From positions 2,976,001 through 3,040,000 of the forward strand of contig NC_079235.1 in NCBI RefSeq assembly GCF_028502605.1: DNA of 64,000 nt, given 5' to 3'. How positions within the stretch are numbered: position 1 is the stretch's first letter; each line of letters opens with the position of its first letter. Source of the stretch: Trichoderma breve. Its lineage: Eukaryota > Ascomycota > Sordariomycetes > Hypocreales > Hypocreaceae. Under the pieces are notes generated by a model. That model made no database searches. It was not told the origin of the DNA and worked only from the letters and a program-made list of their open reading frames with translations. Position numbers and translations under genes: made by a program. Positions 35,446-47,586 of the stretch are shown here, one piece after another.

Positions 35446-37559
35446 ACACGAGGAATTTGCTACCATGATGCACCCTTCCTACGGACAAGTCTTTTGCCTT
35501 GAGAGCGGGTGACGAATTGCCGGCCTCGATAGACTGTAACGAATGCCTGATTACGACAATATCGCCCTTTTATCTTTAAGCCATAGAAGACTTGATTTTT
35601 TTTTATACCGCTCGCAGACAAACCTCTATGCGATTGGTCTCTATTTTCACTGATTTTCGACTGTTTGCGTTGCTCTATCGCATTTGGGGTTTCCCTCTCC
35701 CTTTCTGCGAAGAAAAAAACATGAAACCAGGAGTTGGGGAGGCATAATTGATCGCTTGCAAAACATCACGACTCGTCCTTTTCGCCTACAGCAGTCTGTG
35801 GCTTGATTTTTGGCTCGATTTTGATATTTATTTTTCCTTTGCCTCTTTTCATTTTGCTTTTCATTGTGTTTCTTTTTCTATACGCGAGATTTTTGGCATC
35901 TTACGCGCGAGTTGGAAGAATAAGATAGGAGGAGAAACGGAACGAAAGACTGCAATTTATTTTACCTTTAGCCAGACTAAAGGGTGGGAGTGGTTTTTCA
36001 CTCTTTTCGCCTAGTCTGCTGGTTTTCACTGCTGAGAACCAATAATGGGCATGTTGCGTTGTGCCCTGAGGAAGAGATTAGTTGAGATGAAGGAGACTGA
36101 TGGAAGAAGAGAAAAGTATGGGCGGTTTTGCCGGAGGAGACGAAGGGGGAGAGAGAGGCGCAGACTTTTAAGTAATAATGCTGATGCAGCTGTATCATAT
36201 AGCCTAAGGTGCCGCGTGCCATGTTTCGATGGCAAGGAATAAGGATAAGGATAGTCTGACTGATGAAAAAACGATACCATGATATGCAAAGGTTCGGCAC
36301 CGCTGCGTTCGTGAAGGCTTATATAAATCAACTTTTATATGCATTCTTGTACAACTAGTGAAAGGAGGAATCCAGTGTAGGAAAATCGGTTGATAGTATT
36401 TTGCTTTGGATTTTCATGATTGAAAACTTTTTTTATTGATCATAATATACAACTCTTCGTTTCAGCCGTCAAACCTCGTCATCCCCCCTCCCACCAGCCA
36501 GCTTGAGAAAGCCAAGCCAACGTAAAGAAAGAAAGAAATAGAACGAAAAAAAAAGCGTACTCGTCTCACCTCACCCCTTGAGTCCTATCCATTCAAGCTA
36601 TTTCACGCAAAAACGAGCAACAGATTGATTTCCTCAGCACACCTTCACACTCCCTTTTCTCATCTATCGCTTGCTTTCTGCCAGCCTTCATTGAAACAAA
36701 ATTGTGAAAAAAAATCCATTCCAAGCTTAAAAAGTCATAGAGCACAAAAGTATGAACGTATGAACAGCATTTTTCGTCCTTTTTCTTTCTTTCTTTCGTG
36801 GATGATGGAAGGGGAAGTCGTCCGTGAAACCTCGTCAAGAGCTAAAAAGGCATAAGTCGTCCGATTTGCTACACTGAAAGAAATAGAGAAAAAAAAGGCA
36901 GAAGAAGAGGAGTAAGAAGAAGCAAAGGAAAAAGAAGAACAAGAGAAAAGAAAAGGCTATGGGTCACATTAGACATCAGCAGAATTCGATTGCTCTGACA
37001 GCGCTCCCCGCAAAATTTTGCATCCGAATATTTTTCTTTTCCAGCATAAACAATCGATTCATATCCGTGACCGTCCGTCCATACATGATTTTGTATAAGA
37101 AAGAGCAAAATGAACAAAAATGACGTGGAGGGGAAATGCCTCTGTCTGTCTCTTTTGAGTCGCGGCTTGAATGTGGGAGAACCAGCCCCAGTATACACGC
37201 TGCTAATTAGGTCTAAACAGAGGAGTTGTTTCGTGATGATGGTGTAAATGAGAAATCCTCGACACAAAAGAACCATTGTAGTAGGTCTCTTGTGTCTCGG
37301 AAGGCAAATATCTTTTAGCCAGTATTTGTCTAGACCAGCCCGCTGGAGGTGAACGCTGTCGCGTGGGGTCTCTATCAAATTTCAATCTTCACCAAACTCC
37401 GCGCGGCGCAAGAAAAGAAAAAGAATTCTTGCCTAAACTGACCGGCTAGCTGTAAAACAAAGGCATATAAGACCGTAAGCTTGTTTTTGTCGTTGGCCGT
37501 ACACCGCCGCCATGTATTATCAATCCAAAGAAACATTACTTTCTCTGGAAATCCATATG
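35446..37559. other. Convergent spacer, RCO1 and PUF gene
   Basis: About 2.1 kb between two 3' ends, low-complexity and AT-rich, with a purine-rich tract at 36875-36957. No gene recognised. Part is presumably the PUF mRNA 3' untranslated region, where the tract would read as pyrimidines. Confidence 0.45.
36875..36957 (-). repeat. Polypyrimidine tract (minus strand)
   Basis: About 83 bases almost purely A/G on the plus strand, hence C/U-rich in any minus-strand transcript. It lies 600-680 bases beyond the PUF stop codon and reads as simple-sequence DNA without a clear period. Confidence 0.6.
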
Positions 37560-40500
37560 TTAGTAATTGTTGCGGCCCTGCCGGTTCGAAGATGAGGGAC
37601 GTACACGACCGCGTCTACCATTGACCTGTTCTTGTTGCTGCATATATCCCATGTTGGGCATGCCTCCCATGTTTCCACCATAGCCGTATCCGCCGACCAT
37701 ACCAAAGCCAGGAGGCGGGCCATAAGGTGGCTGACCACCAGCAGGAGGTTGCATTGGGCTTCCATTGGGCATATTTTGCTGACGATATTGATCAACTGGT
37801 TGACCAGGGTTGCCGTAGCCACCAAATCCAGGCTGCATCGGGGGGAATGGATAATTCATCTGCGGGTTTCCTCGATTCATCATGCCCTGCTGATATTGCA
37901 GCTGTGGGACACCCATAGCAGGAGGCATCGGTCCGTTGGGCCCATTGTACATCATCCCCTGGTTGAAGGCCGGATAAGGGGGAGCTCCGGAATCGGCATT
38001 ATCGCCTCTTTGCTGGGTGTGACCGGTTTCATAGTTTGAAGAACCACCCGAGGTGCCGTTGTAGAAGGCCTTGTTAGGCTGACCACCTTGCTGGCCGTGC
38101 TGCTGCCCATTGGTTTGCCTTGAGGAGGTAGGTCTCTGGCGCTGCTCGGCATGGGTGCTGGCATCTCGATTTGGCCCAGCCGTTCGAGTTGAGAGGCCCA
38201 CCTCGTCCATGAGACGCTTGTACCCCTGGTTTGCCTGTGCCTTGATTCTAACCAAAACATTCTTGACATTTTCTGTGACCTCAAGGCGCATAGTCTCCTC
38301 AAAGAAGGGCGTCGTGAGGACCTTGAAAATAAACGTGGCGCCACAAGCCTGGTCGCTAAGGATAGCCTCAAGCACCTGGTCATTGGGGGAGATGAAGAGG
38401 CGCTTTAGAATATTGTCCCGGGCCTCAGTCTCATTCTTCTGGTTAATGACCTTGAGGACTGTGAGATAGGCGACCTTGTGGGTGCACAAGGGTACCAGGT
38501 ACGGGATCAACCGGGGGGAGAGAACGTGACGACGGTTGGAGAAGGTGCAAGTATCCAGGAACCAGGTCAGCAGAAGTGCGCCGTTAGCATTAGTTGCAAG
38601 CTGGACACTGTGCAGCGCAATGGCAGCGGCCAACATTCTCTGCTGATCCTTTGTTGCATGGTGGCTCTCCAGGCAGGCCCTCATGGCTCGAGCGCCATAG
38701 CGGCCTTGGGAAACCTCCCACATTCGGCTGAGCATAGCCTCGAAGATGAAATCGGTGTAAGGGGCGCCGAACTTGAGGCATCCCTGTAGGACGTAGTTGC
38801 CATATTGGTCCAGGAAGAGAGGGACAGCGTAGGGTCGAAGGTTTTCAACAATGATGGAGAGCTGGCTAGGGGTCTTGCATACGTCAATGATCTTCTGAGC
38901 CGCCCACGTGCCGTTCTTGTGAATGCCAATCTCGGCCAGATGAGGCGCGATCTCGGCGAGCATTGCATCCCTCAACTGGTCGGAACAGTGGTCAAATAGC
39001 TTCTGAACAACCGTGTTGCCGAGATAATCAGATGAGAGCTCGGCAATCTCGGGAAGCATGTCAACGGCGATGCTTTCAATCTCTGCTTGCGAGAGCATTT
39101 GGTTATCAATTCGCTTGCGAATGTCTCTCAGCTTGGGGGCATCATGGACTCTTGTATGGGTTGGCTCCCGAACGGGAGGAATCTCTTCTACATAGGAGTT
39201 GTACTGGACTGCAGATTGCAGAGTCTTGGAGATTCGAGCCTTGTCTTCATCAGTGGCGCCGAATTCTCCGACGATGTCGAGGATATCCGTCACCATGTCA
39301 CGCAAAGGAGGCAAGGTGGGCGTGGCGCTAGTAAGCGCTCCAGCAGCAGCCGATGCGCTCTCCCCAGGCCCGGCGGCCAAGGCTCCCTTGCCAATGTCTT
39401 GAGTCTTTCCATAAGGATCAGGGCTAGGTGAAGGAAAGGCTCCATCATGTCCCGGAGTGTTGGAAGCAGAAGGGGGCTTTGCAAAGTTGATTCGGATTGG
39501 ACCTGCGCCAGGGAAGATCTCCTTGCCATTCATGCTGGCCTTGGCAGAGACTGCACTCTCCACTCTCTCAAAGTTGACAAATCCACAGTTCTTATGTGTG
39601 AGCACACGAGCGGAGAGAATCGGCCCGTGAGACTTGAACATTTCGACAAGAGTAGAGGTGGTGGTGGATGTGGGAATACCACCAAGCCAAAGAGCGCTGG
39701 TTGGTCCATCGAGACCCTGCTCTTCGGGATTCAGATGGCCAGCATTGCGGCTGTTGGATCGTCCCAGGTTCATGCCAGCGACTGCCTGTGAGATGTCGTC
39801 GTACTCCTTCTCATCCTGCAAGCGAATCTCAGCCGTGGTGATGGAGTTGGTGCCTGCGCCAGCTTGGTTGTTGCCGTAGGTTCCCACCAAGCGGCTTCCC
39901 GGAGTATCCAAGACACCAGCGGTACGGGCACGCGGCCGTGTGGCCTGAGTCGCAAAGGCCCGGACAGCCATGTTGTGGTTGTGGATGGCTGCTTGAGTGG
40001 CAGCCAGTTGATCCTGCAGCGCGGCGTACTGGCTGTCCATTGGCATATCGGCGTCGTAGTCATCCTCGTCCTCGTCAGCATACTTGTCCTTGTTGTTGAC
40101 AGAGTAGGAGCGGAAGCGACTGGCGTGCCGGGTCATGTCGAAGTTGGAAATGTAAGATGGCGTGGCAAGTTGAGCTCTTGCGGGTTGTGGGGTTTCAGCA
40201 AGACCAAGGTAGTCCAGAGTCCGCATGTGCACGTCGGACTCTCCGCCGCCTTCTCTGGAGAATTGAGACTGGGCTGGCGAGCTCGGGCCGTTGGAACCAA
40301 CACTGGCGATGCTAGCTAGAGTAGAGCCTCGTTCGCGGCCAAGACCAGAGGGGTTCCAGCTGCTGAAGATTGAGGGGCCAAAAGGCGAGGCCGAAGTAGG
40401 CAGGTTGGCGAATGGGCTACGCTGTGGCATAGACCCAGCACGAAGCCTGGAGAGAAGAGTCGAGGTACCGGGGTTATTGCTCTCAGGCGGTTCAAGATTG

Positions 40501-41174
40501 GGGGATGGCGACTTGTTGAACGGGCTCTGAGAAGGCGTAACGCGAGCAGACTTGGCTGGCAGCCCAGGTACGGCTAGCAGATTGTTGCCAATGCCACCGG
40601 GGAATCGCGAGGGTACGGTACCAGCTCGAGCCCGTCTGGTGGGAGGCAAAGTCTCGGGCGTAGGTAGCTGAACAAAGTCTGGAAAGCCGTCGGTGGGAGA
40701 CTCGGGGATGTTTTCTCGGAGAGGAGTCGAGTTCCCACTTGTCGGTGGCCCGCCCCAAGGGTTGAGAGGGAGGCCAGGAACACCTTCTTGAGCTTGAATC
40801 TCGCGGGCCCTAGAAAAAAAAAAAATCAGAATCAGCCATTTGTTGCAATTAGACGCCACACGCTTCAACCACATAGAGTTCTTCCTGATGCTTATCGGAT
40901 TGGGGAGGCGGAGCTCTTGGAGTGCCACGAACCTTTTGGAATAGAGCCGGCTAGAAGCCGCCATCTCGTGCGACGGAGAACCAGCCCCGGATCGCGTGTT
41001 GCTAGCTATAATGCTACTTGAGTTCATGCCGCCAGCAAGGCCAAAGACTGATCTCGTCGGAGCCGACAGGGGATCGATTGGCGAGTTTGTGGCGGAGGGA
41101 GAGTTGGAACGGTTTTGGCTGGCAGAGTGCGAGGAATAGCCGAGTGCCAAATGGTCGGATCTGGAAGCTGACAT
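37560..41174 (-). CDS. RRM plus Pumilio-repeat RNA-binding protein (Jsn1/Puf2-like)
   Basis: Predicted cytoplasmic post-transcriptional regulator that binds 3' untranslated regions. Two exons (41174-40933, 40809-37560) give 1163 aa. The N-terminal 440 residues are disordered and Ser/Pro-rich. One RRM lies at about 450-525 (A-L-W-L-G-G-I-P and G-F-V-N-F-E-R-V). A Pumilio homology domain of several repeats lies at about 630-948 (S-S-D-Y-L-G-N-T-V-V-Q-K-L, H-K-N-G-T-W-A-A-Q-K-I, D-Q-Y-G-N-Y-V-L-Q). The C-terminal 215 residues are Gln/Gly/Asn/Pro/Met-rich, ending in RGR and N-N-Y. The RRM-PUF order matches the Jsn1/Puf2 class rather than Puf3 or Puf4. The 123-nt intron is in frame and stop-free, so a retained form adding 41 residues is possible. 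Its acceptor is preceded by a run of 12 T. Confidence 0.88.
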   Translation of the reverse strand: MSASRSDHLALGYSSHSASQNRSNSPSATNSPIDPLSAPTRSVFGLAGGMNSSSIIASNTRSGAGSPSHEMAASSRLYSKRFVALQELRLPNPISIRKNSMWLKRVASNCNKWLILIFFFSRAREIQAQEGVPGLPLNPWGGPPTSGNSTPLRENIPESPTDGFPDFVQLPTPETLPPTRRARAGTVPSRFPGGIGNNLLAVPGLPAKSARVTPSQSPFNKSPSPNLEPPESNNPGTSTLLSRLRAGSMPQRSPFANLPTSASPFGPSIFSSWNPSGLGRERGSTLASIASVGSNGPSSPAQSQFSREGGGESDVHMRTLDYLGLAETPQPARAQLATPSYISNFDMTRHASRFRSYSVNNKDKYADEDEDDYDADMPMDSQYAALQDQLAATQAAIHNHNMAVRAFATQATRPRARTAGVLDTPGSRLVGTYGNNQAGAGTNSITTAEIRLQDEKEYDDISQAVAGMNLGRSNSRNAGHLNPEEQGLDGPTSALWLGGIPTSTTTSTLVEMFKSHGPILSARVLTHKNCGFVNFERVESAVSAKASMNGKEIFPGAGPIRINFAKPPSASNTPGHDGAFPSPSPDPYGKTQDIGKGALAAGPGESASAAAGALTSATPTLPPLRDMVTDILDIVGEFGATDEDKARISKTLQSAVQYNSYVEEIPPVREPTHTRVHDAPKLRDIRKRIDNQMLSQAEIESIAVDMLPEIAELSSDYLGNTVVQKLFDHCSDQLRDAMLAEIAPHLAEIGIHKNGTWAAQKIIDVCKTPSQLSIIVENLRPYAVPLFLDQYGNYVLQGCLKFGAPYTDFIFEAMLSRMWEVSQGRYGARAMRACLESHHATKDQQRMLAAAIALHSVQLATNANGALLLTWFLDTCTFSNRRHVLSPRLIPYLVPLCTHKVAYLTVLKVINQKNETEARDNILKRLFISPNDQVLEAILSDQACGATFIFKVLTTPFFEETMRLEVTENVKNVLVRIKAQANQGYKRLMDEVGLSTRTAGPNRDASTHAEQRQRPTSSRQTNGQQHGQQGGQPNKAFYNGTSGGSSNYETGHTQQRGDNADSGAPPYPAFNQGMMYNGPNGPMPPAMGVPQLQYQQGMMNRGNPQMNYPFPPMQPGFGGYGNPGQPVDQYRQQNMPNGSPMQPPAGGQPPYGPPPGFGMVGGYGYGGNMGGMPNMGYMQQQEQVNGRRGRVRPSSSNRQGRNNY

Positions 41175-44100
41175 TATCGATTATCCAGGTGGCCGCATGG
41201 GAATACGGCGCCTCAAAATTATGTCTTTTGTTTCTTTCTTTGTAGAATGCACTATGAATATTACTTTGCGAGTGTGAAACGCCGCTCGTCAGGTAGAAAT
41301 GCGATGAATGGAGAGTAGATGCTCGTCGAAGCTGGTCTTGAAAATCAATCGGTCAAGGAAAAAAAAGGCCAAGGTGACGTGGTGGCTTCTTTTGAGCGGT
41401 GCCGGGGGAGGCAACGATGCAGTGTGAGAGGGGATGGAGGAAAAAAAAAAGTGAGTGCAGCCAGGAAACGGCAAAAGAAGAAGAAAAGATCCAGTAGCCT
41501 GTATTACAATATGATGCTGCGAGAAAAACTGGACTAACACCTCCTCAGCGTCGAGAAACGGGGTGGAGGCACAAGAGAGTTGCGAGGATTTGCTCCGCTG
41601 GCTCGTGTGCGGAAAGTCGGCGACCCAGGATGGAGCTTTTAGCGAAGAATTGCCGCCCAAGGCCGGTGCAAGCAGAGCAGAGTCGCGGGCGCGGAGGAAG
41701 GAAAAGGAAGACGAGGCAGAAACAAAGTCGTGATCAATATACAGGCCTCAATGAGGGTGGAGGAGGGAGAGGTTGGAACCTGCAGAGGGAGAAGTTGCGA
41801 AAAAGTCGACGTCGATGCTCTTTGGGGACGATTGGTGGTTGCGCTGTGTTGGGTGTGGGATGGCGGTACATGTACTTGGAGCCCCGTCGTGCTGCAGGTA
41901 TTGGGGTGCTGCGTTGGCGCTGGGGAGATACCTGCGGCGTTGTACCTTGCACCATCCCGCTGCGTGTGAATACTGCTGCGTGACACGGTGCTATCTACCT
42001 CTTATCCTGCTACGACGATATACTTCAATTCTACTACGAAATGAGGATGGATGTTTTATGGTATTCCAGCTAATAATCTCATGGATAGCAATTGGCACCC
42101 GTAATTACGACAAATTACACCGCCTGAGGAGAGAAAAAGAACAGCGGTAACTGAGGTGAGAGGTGACGGGGGGCTCGAGGCGTGTCAGCTGTTATTTGCT
42201 CTGGCAATTGTATGGAGTTGCTTACAATAGAATAGTATCATTGGAACCTCCCACCTACTAGAGGCAAATACTGCACTATCTCGTGTGTGCGTGCCGTGCC
42301 CCTGAGATGTTACCCCATCAAGTCTAGTGACCAGCGGAAGCGCTGCGAAGGGAAAGGCTGCTTGTTTTGTGACAAGAGAGATCAGCCCTCCGGTCTTGAA
42401 ACGCGGGAGCCAACACCAAAAAGCCAAAGGGTATTAATAGGTCCAGGTACAGCTCTTGCTCGCCATAGGTGCTACTAATAGCTGTCATATGCACTATGCA
42501 TGTAGGGAGCAGGTGGTGAGATTTGCAACAGGCCAATGGCTTTCTCTTGTCCCCTTTTCCCTCTCCTCTTCTTTTTTCTCCCACCGTCTTGTCTTTTTTT
42601 TCTTTCCCCTCCGTCTCCATTGTCCCGACACACACTAGGTCGGTCCCTAGCAAAGCACCACACGGTGAGGATGAGGGGGAGACACGGCCTCGCTTCTCTC
42701 CGCACCGATTAGCATTGACAGGCCTTCCCCGGCCCTCGATTTTGCCGCGTTTCGCCGTCGTAAATCATCTTCTATTACTAACTAAAATACCACTGTTGTC
42801 TTATTCTGTCTAAAAAAAGTGATGGTTGATTTCCATCCTCACCTGGCAGCAACAGCAACAGCAACAATATCGGGATCACTGCAGTTGCGAGTAATGAAAA
42901 TCGCCTCCAGTCCCGTATATGTGATCCGCACATCCCGCCCATCCCGCCACAAGCTTTAGGGCATCTCTATCGTTCCATGAACTCCATATCTACCTATGTT
43001 TTCCGTCCCGCCGGGACCACGCATCGTGCAATGGGATGTCCCGTGGTTGATAATACCTCAAAAACCTTGCTTAGTTAGTACCTGTATAAGCCACTGCCAC
43101 CGTACAGTAGCAGCACATGTAACCCGGATCGAAACCCACAACTCAACAGAACATGGGGCCAGTCGTGCATCATCTTCATGCTGCAGTGACACAGGCGTAT
43201 CCCGCTTGTCATCTGCAAGGGACATGCCACATGAAAGCACAGACTACAACTATAACTGCTGCATGCCTACATGTCAACTAACGTATAAACACATGATGTT
43301 GATAGCATTTTAACCCGTGCGTCAACAAATAATAACATGCTACGGGGCGCAAACCCAGCCCAGTCCTAAAATGCCCACAGCAAAACTGAGTCGTTTCCAT
43401 CTCCCTTTTCTTTTTCGTCTCTCCACTCCTTAGACTTTATAGTATTCCAGAGAAAAGAATCAGGAAGAAGAAGAAGCCGGAAAAAACGGAACTCTCCAAG
43501 TTAATTCTTCGGCCATTCAAACTAAACCTACGTATATCCGGCGCGCCGATTGAGCCGTAGTGGTGTCTCAAGTTGGTTCAGGGTCCTTTTCACTCAGTCA
43601 ACGCAACCGCCTGATGTATGCAATGGGCCTCCAATATCTGGCCGTCTGCAGAGTAAGGTAAGAATTATAATAGCTGGAGTAACATCCATTACTATTTCAT
43701 CAATATCAACCCCACTTTTTGCGTCTGTCATCTAGAAATCACTTCGTTTGAAACAATCGCCCAAAATCGTCATTATATTACAGACAGGAGAACCACGTAC
43801 TTTACTTTTAATTGATATCAAATACTTTCTCAACTCACTTTTTGCCCACCTTCTCGCACACCCACCAGCCAAAACAATCCCCAAAGCCCCCCTTATTCTC
43901 TCCCCAGTATTTAACTTTATATCGTCATTGGCTATCCCTCATATCATCTACAACATTGCCGCCGATCCCGCCAATTAAACCAGCTTACGTGGTTATTAGG
44001 GGGATCTACTTCACACAACATCAATCTCTGAAACACGCCAGATTTGACACCCCTGATACGCGCTTTTAGAGGACGTATTAATCTATCATTCGATCAGATC

Positions 44101-44591
44101 AAGGACGATTGATGCGATAGGGCACAACCACAAGTGACAACTCATTACAACACCCGTTTATTCATTCTATATCGTATAAATGTACATCTACAAAGCGTGG
44201 AGCCGTGGTAGCCACCCCCGTCATGTAAACTCGTTCAGGAAGTAACTATTCCTCGAGACTCGGCCTTCTATCCAAGTCCCAAGTATTCCCGTAGGCCTCG
44301 TCTCTTGATTAAATCATGCAGATATCTTTTAAATAAAAAAAGAAGAAGCGAAAAAGAAGAAGAAAAAAGGACCATGCAAACTCGCAGGCAGGCACAGAGC
44401 AAGAAATGTGTAGAGTGAATCTCAACCAAAAAACGCCAATGCACCAAAGAAAATGATTCAAGGGTCATGAGGGCCAACCATTGCCATACCAAAATAGCAC
44501 AGCGACGGGGAACGAGGGCCACCAACATCTAGACTTGACAGTACTCATTTCTCTTTTTGTTTCAAACTCGCAAATCCAACATCATGCCCCG
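41175..44591. other. Long spacer between CLA4 and the PUF gene
   Basis: About 3.4 kb. The part next to the PUF start (to about 41700) is GC-richer and contains homopurine words. A CAGCAA-type short repeat lies near 42850. AT-rich sequence at 43650-44200 is the probable CLA4 downstream region. Open frames are short and without known motifs, and I could not see a tRNA or transposon. A non-coding transcript is possible but unsupported. Confidence 0.4.
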
Positions 44592-47586
44592 TTATTTCGC
44601 ATTCCGCTTGAAAGCCAGAAGCTCGGCCAGGCTTGCGAGACCGCTGCCATGCTGCAGGAAGTCGTGAGCCAACAGCTCGTCCGCAGAGGCTCTGCTCTTG
44701 ACGTCGACACACAGGCAGACGGAAAGGAAGGCCTTGAGCTCCTTGCTCAGCTTCTCGGGCTTCTTGAGGCGGGGCGTTCCGTTGGTGGCGATGAGGTAAA
44801 GAGCCTTCAGGGGCTCTTCGTTCAAGTAAGGCGGCTCGGACTCGATCATCTCAATTGCCATGATACCCAGAGACCAGATATCAACCTTAGGGCCGTATTC
44901 TTTCTGCTTGACAACCTCGGGTGCCATCCAGTAGGGTGTTCCGACCATGGTGGCTCTCTTGGACTTGGCTTCTGTCAACTTGGCACAGAAACCGAAATCA
45001 GCTGTGTAGTTGTTAGCATCCGTATTCGGCCTCATCTTCTCTGATAGGGTGTAGTGTTATTTGGAAAACTTACTAATCTTGACGTTTCCTCGGGCATCCA
45101 ACAAGACATTGTCACTCTTGATATCACGATGGATGATGCTCTGAGCGTGCAAGTGCTGCAAGCCTCGGCAAGTCTAGTCATTTGTTAGCATCATCGTCTC
45201 ACAGAATCTTCTGAGAGGGTGGCATACCTCGTGGCAAATGGTAGAAATCTGCTCCTCTGATATTGAGGGGTTGTTGTCAATGACATCAGTCAAGGCACCT
45301 CCCTCCATGAATTCCATGACAACCCAAAGTTCCGCGTTGTTGTTTCGGAGGAAAGCATCAAGGAAGTTGACAATGTTCTTGTGGCGGTTGTCCTTCATGA
45401 CCATGATCTCGTTCACAATCAGCTCTTTTCTAGGCTGATGGGCGAGATCCATCTGCTTAATGGCCACCTGCGCTCTGGGTCCTTGCTGGCGGAGGAATTC
45501 GCGAGCCACACCCACGGCGGTGTCTTTGATCTTGGCAACATATACCGAGCCAGAGGCACCCTGACCGATCTTCTTCTGCTTAGAGTAGGAGAGGTTGGGG
45601 TCTTCTTTGGAGACGGCCTCCTTCAGCTTGGCCATGACCTCATTCTCTGACATAGTTGACATGCGTACATCCTGCTTGCGTTCAGCAGGAGTCTGCTTGG
45701 GCGCAGGCTCAGGTGCCTTGGGCTCGCTCTGCGGCTGGCTCTGGTTGACCTTGGAGACGTTAAGAGGCTTGACAGGGGCGGGCAGACGAGCAGCTTGAGG
45801 CTGAGCTTGAGGCTGTCTTTGCTGGGGTGCCTGGGCAGCACCGTTGGGAGCTCGCGAGCTGGGGCTCTCGTTACGCGCTGCCGGGGCTCTGGGCACAGAG
45901 CTTGAGCTAGACTGAGGGACGACGGGAGGTCGTCCGGCGGCAGCAGTCGGTGGTGCAGGTGCCGGTCGCTGAGCTTTCAGACCATTAATCGGCTGAGCGG
46001 CCTTGGGTGCAGGGGGAGCTGCCCTGGATGGGTTGAATCGGTCGGCAGCGGATGGGCCTGAGCCTCCATAGCCACCACCAATCTCTTGCTGGGACATTGG
46101 GACCTTGTTCTTGGGGAGAGACGCGTTGTACTCTTCCATCTCGCGACGCTCTCGGTCTTCTGCCTCGCGCTGTCGTCTTCTTTGCTCATCCCTGGCAGCA
46201 TCGCTTGCCGAGGTGTAGGTCGGTGACGAGGTTTGCATCTGCTGGCGTGGCGGCTCAGGACGTCTCTGGCCACCAGGGCTGTACTGAGAGCTGCTGCTGC
46301 CAGGGGGAGGCGGGCGAGGAGGTGCAACTGAAGAGCCGCCGCCGCCCATACCCATTGGCTTGTTTTGCATTGCCCCTGGCGGCATGCCGCCGAACTGGTC
46401 ATCGTTCTTCTTGGCGAGATCTGTGGTATAAAAGTCCAAGACTTCGAAAACAGCCTGGGGATTGCGTTCGTAATCTTCCTTTGTGATGGCCGAAGAGTTG
46501 AGCAGCTTAGACCATTCCGGCGGCAAGCCAACAAACTCTCCGGTCTGCGGGTCGAAGCCGACGTGGACGGCGTGCGAGAAGTTGGTCGGGTTGCTCACGC
46601 CGCCCATGCCTGGGCAGGCACCGTAGATGAAGTCGATCCATTCGTACAGGTCATCTTCGGTCTTGACCTTGATATGAAGCGCCTTGTTGTTCTCCCCGTC
46701 GTCGTCACCAGGGCTGGAGGACGATCCGTCTGCTCTCCGCTTGATCTCAAAGATGTTGCCTGCGGCCTCGACTCTGCCGACGTTGGTGACATCCTTGAGA
46801 AGGAGGGAGTATGCGACCTTGCCACCTTCAGTCTTGTGAAAGTCTATGGCCTCCTTACGGAGGATCAAGTACTTGTTCTTCCAAGGTTGGAAAAGGTTCT
46901 TGTTTTCCTTGATCGAGGCCCATCCCTCCTTTCTCACAGCGACACCGCCCATTCCGTCTGTGTTGTTAGTCTGCTGGCGAGCGATGGGGAGAGAGATGGT
47001 AGAGCCAGTGTATGTAGACGTCGCGGTGCTGCGAATTGGGGAGATTGCCATGTTCGCCATGCTGCCCGGAAGATTGGGGTTAGGAGTCAAGGCAAGACGC
47101 GGTCTGTCGGGAGGCTGGGGTGCAGGGCCGGGATTCATAAACTGGTTGGCCGAGTAAACACTAATGGCATGTATCTATCAGCATAAAGTCCGTCGTCGAC
47201 AAAGATGTGTTGACATTGAGTGCTGCACTCATAGCAGTACAGCTGAGAGCTGGCGAGGAGAGCGGGATGGGGTCAATCGAAAAGGGTCAAATTGTATATT
47301 ATACTTGTGAAGGGGCTGTTTGAACTTGAGTGACAGGGTCCTCCTAGGAGAGACCGCCACTCAAGAAAGCACACCCATACATAAGCACTTGGCGGTATGG
47401 AAAATCTGCCGCCAATCCCAGTAATTGGGTCGTTGTGAGGGGTGGATAGCATCCATAGCATTTGCCGACTCGCATCTCGCCCGGCCAGCCCTGGACTGTC
47501 CCAGCGCGCTTATGGAGACGTCGTGCCTGAGACGCCGCGAAAGTGGTTTGAGGTGCTAAATTGGAAACGTACCTGTGCTGAGCCAT
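44592..47586 (-). CDS. CLA4: PAK-family kinase CLA4
   Basis: Cdc42/Rac effector kinase for polarised growth, septation and hyphal morphogenesis (CHM1 in Magnaporthe). Four exons (47586-47573, 47160-45228, 45173-45074, 45001-44592) give 818 aa. The PH domain is at about 80-185 (K-E-G-W-A-S-I-K ... F-E-I-K-R-R). The CRIB motif is near 195-215 (I/V-S-N-P-T-N-F-x-H-x-x-H-V-G-F). A Pro/Gln-rich linker precedes the kinase domain at about 530-805, with [23 protein letters not shown] and G-T-P-Y-W-M-A-P-E. The first coding exon is inferred: M-A-Q-H then a split codon, a 412-nt intron, and V-Y-S-A-N-Q-F upstream of the internal ATG at 47138. If that exon is wrong, translation would begin at 47138. Confidence 0.9.

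Noticed and set aside
43120..43150. TTTCGATC-like T-loop (reverse strand), possible tRNA
   Set aside because: The base before the loop is T instead of the required G and no acceptor or anticodon stem could be matched.
46365..47186. 273-codon frame antisense to CLA4
   Set aside because: Overlaps the PH and CRIB coding exon and has no domain of its own.
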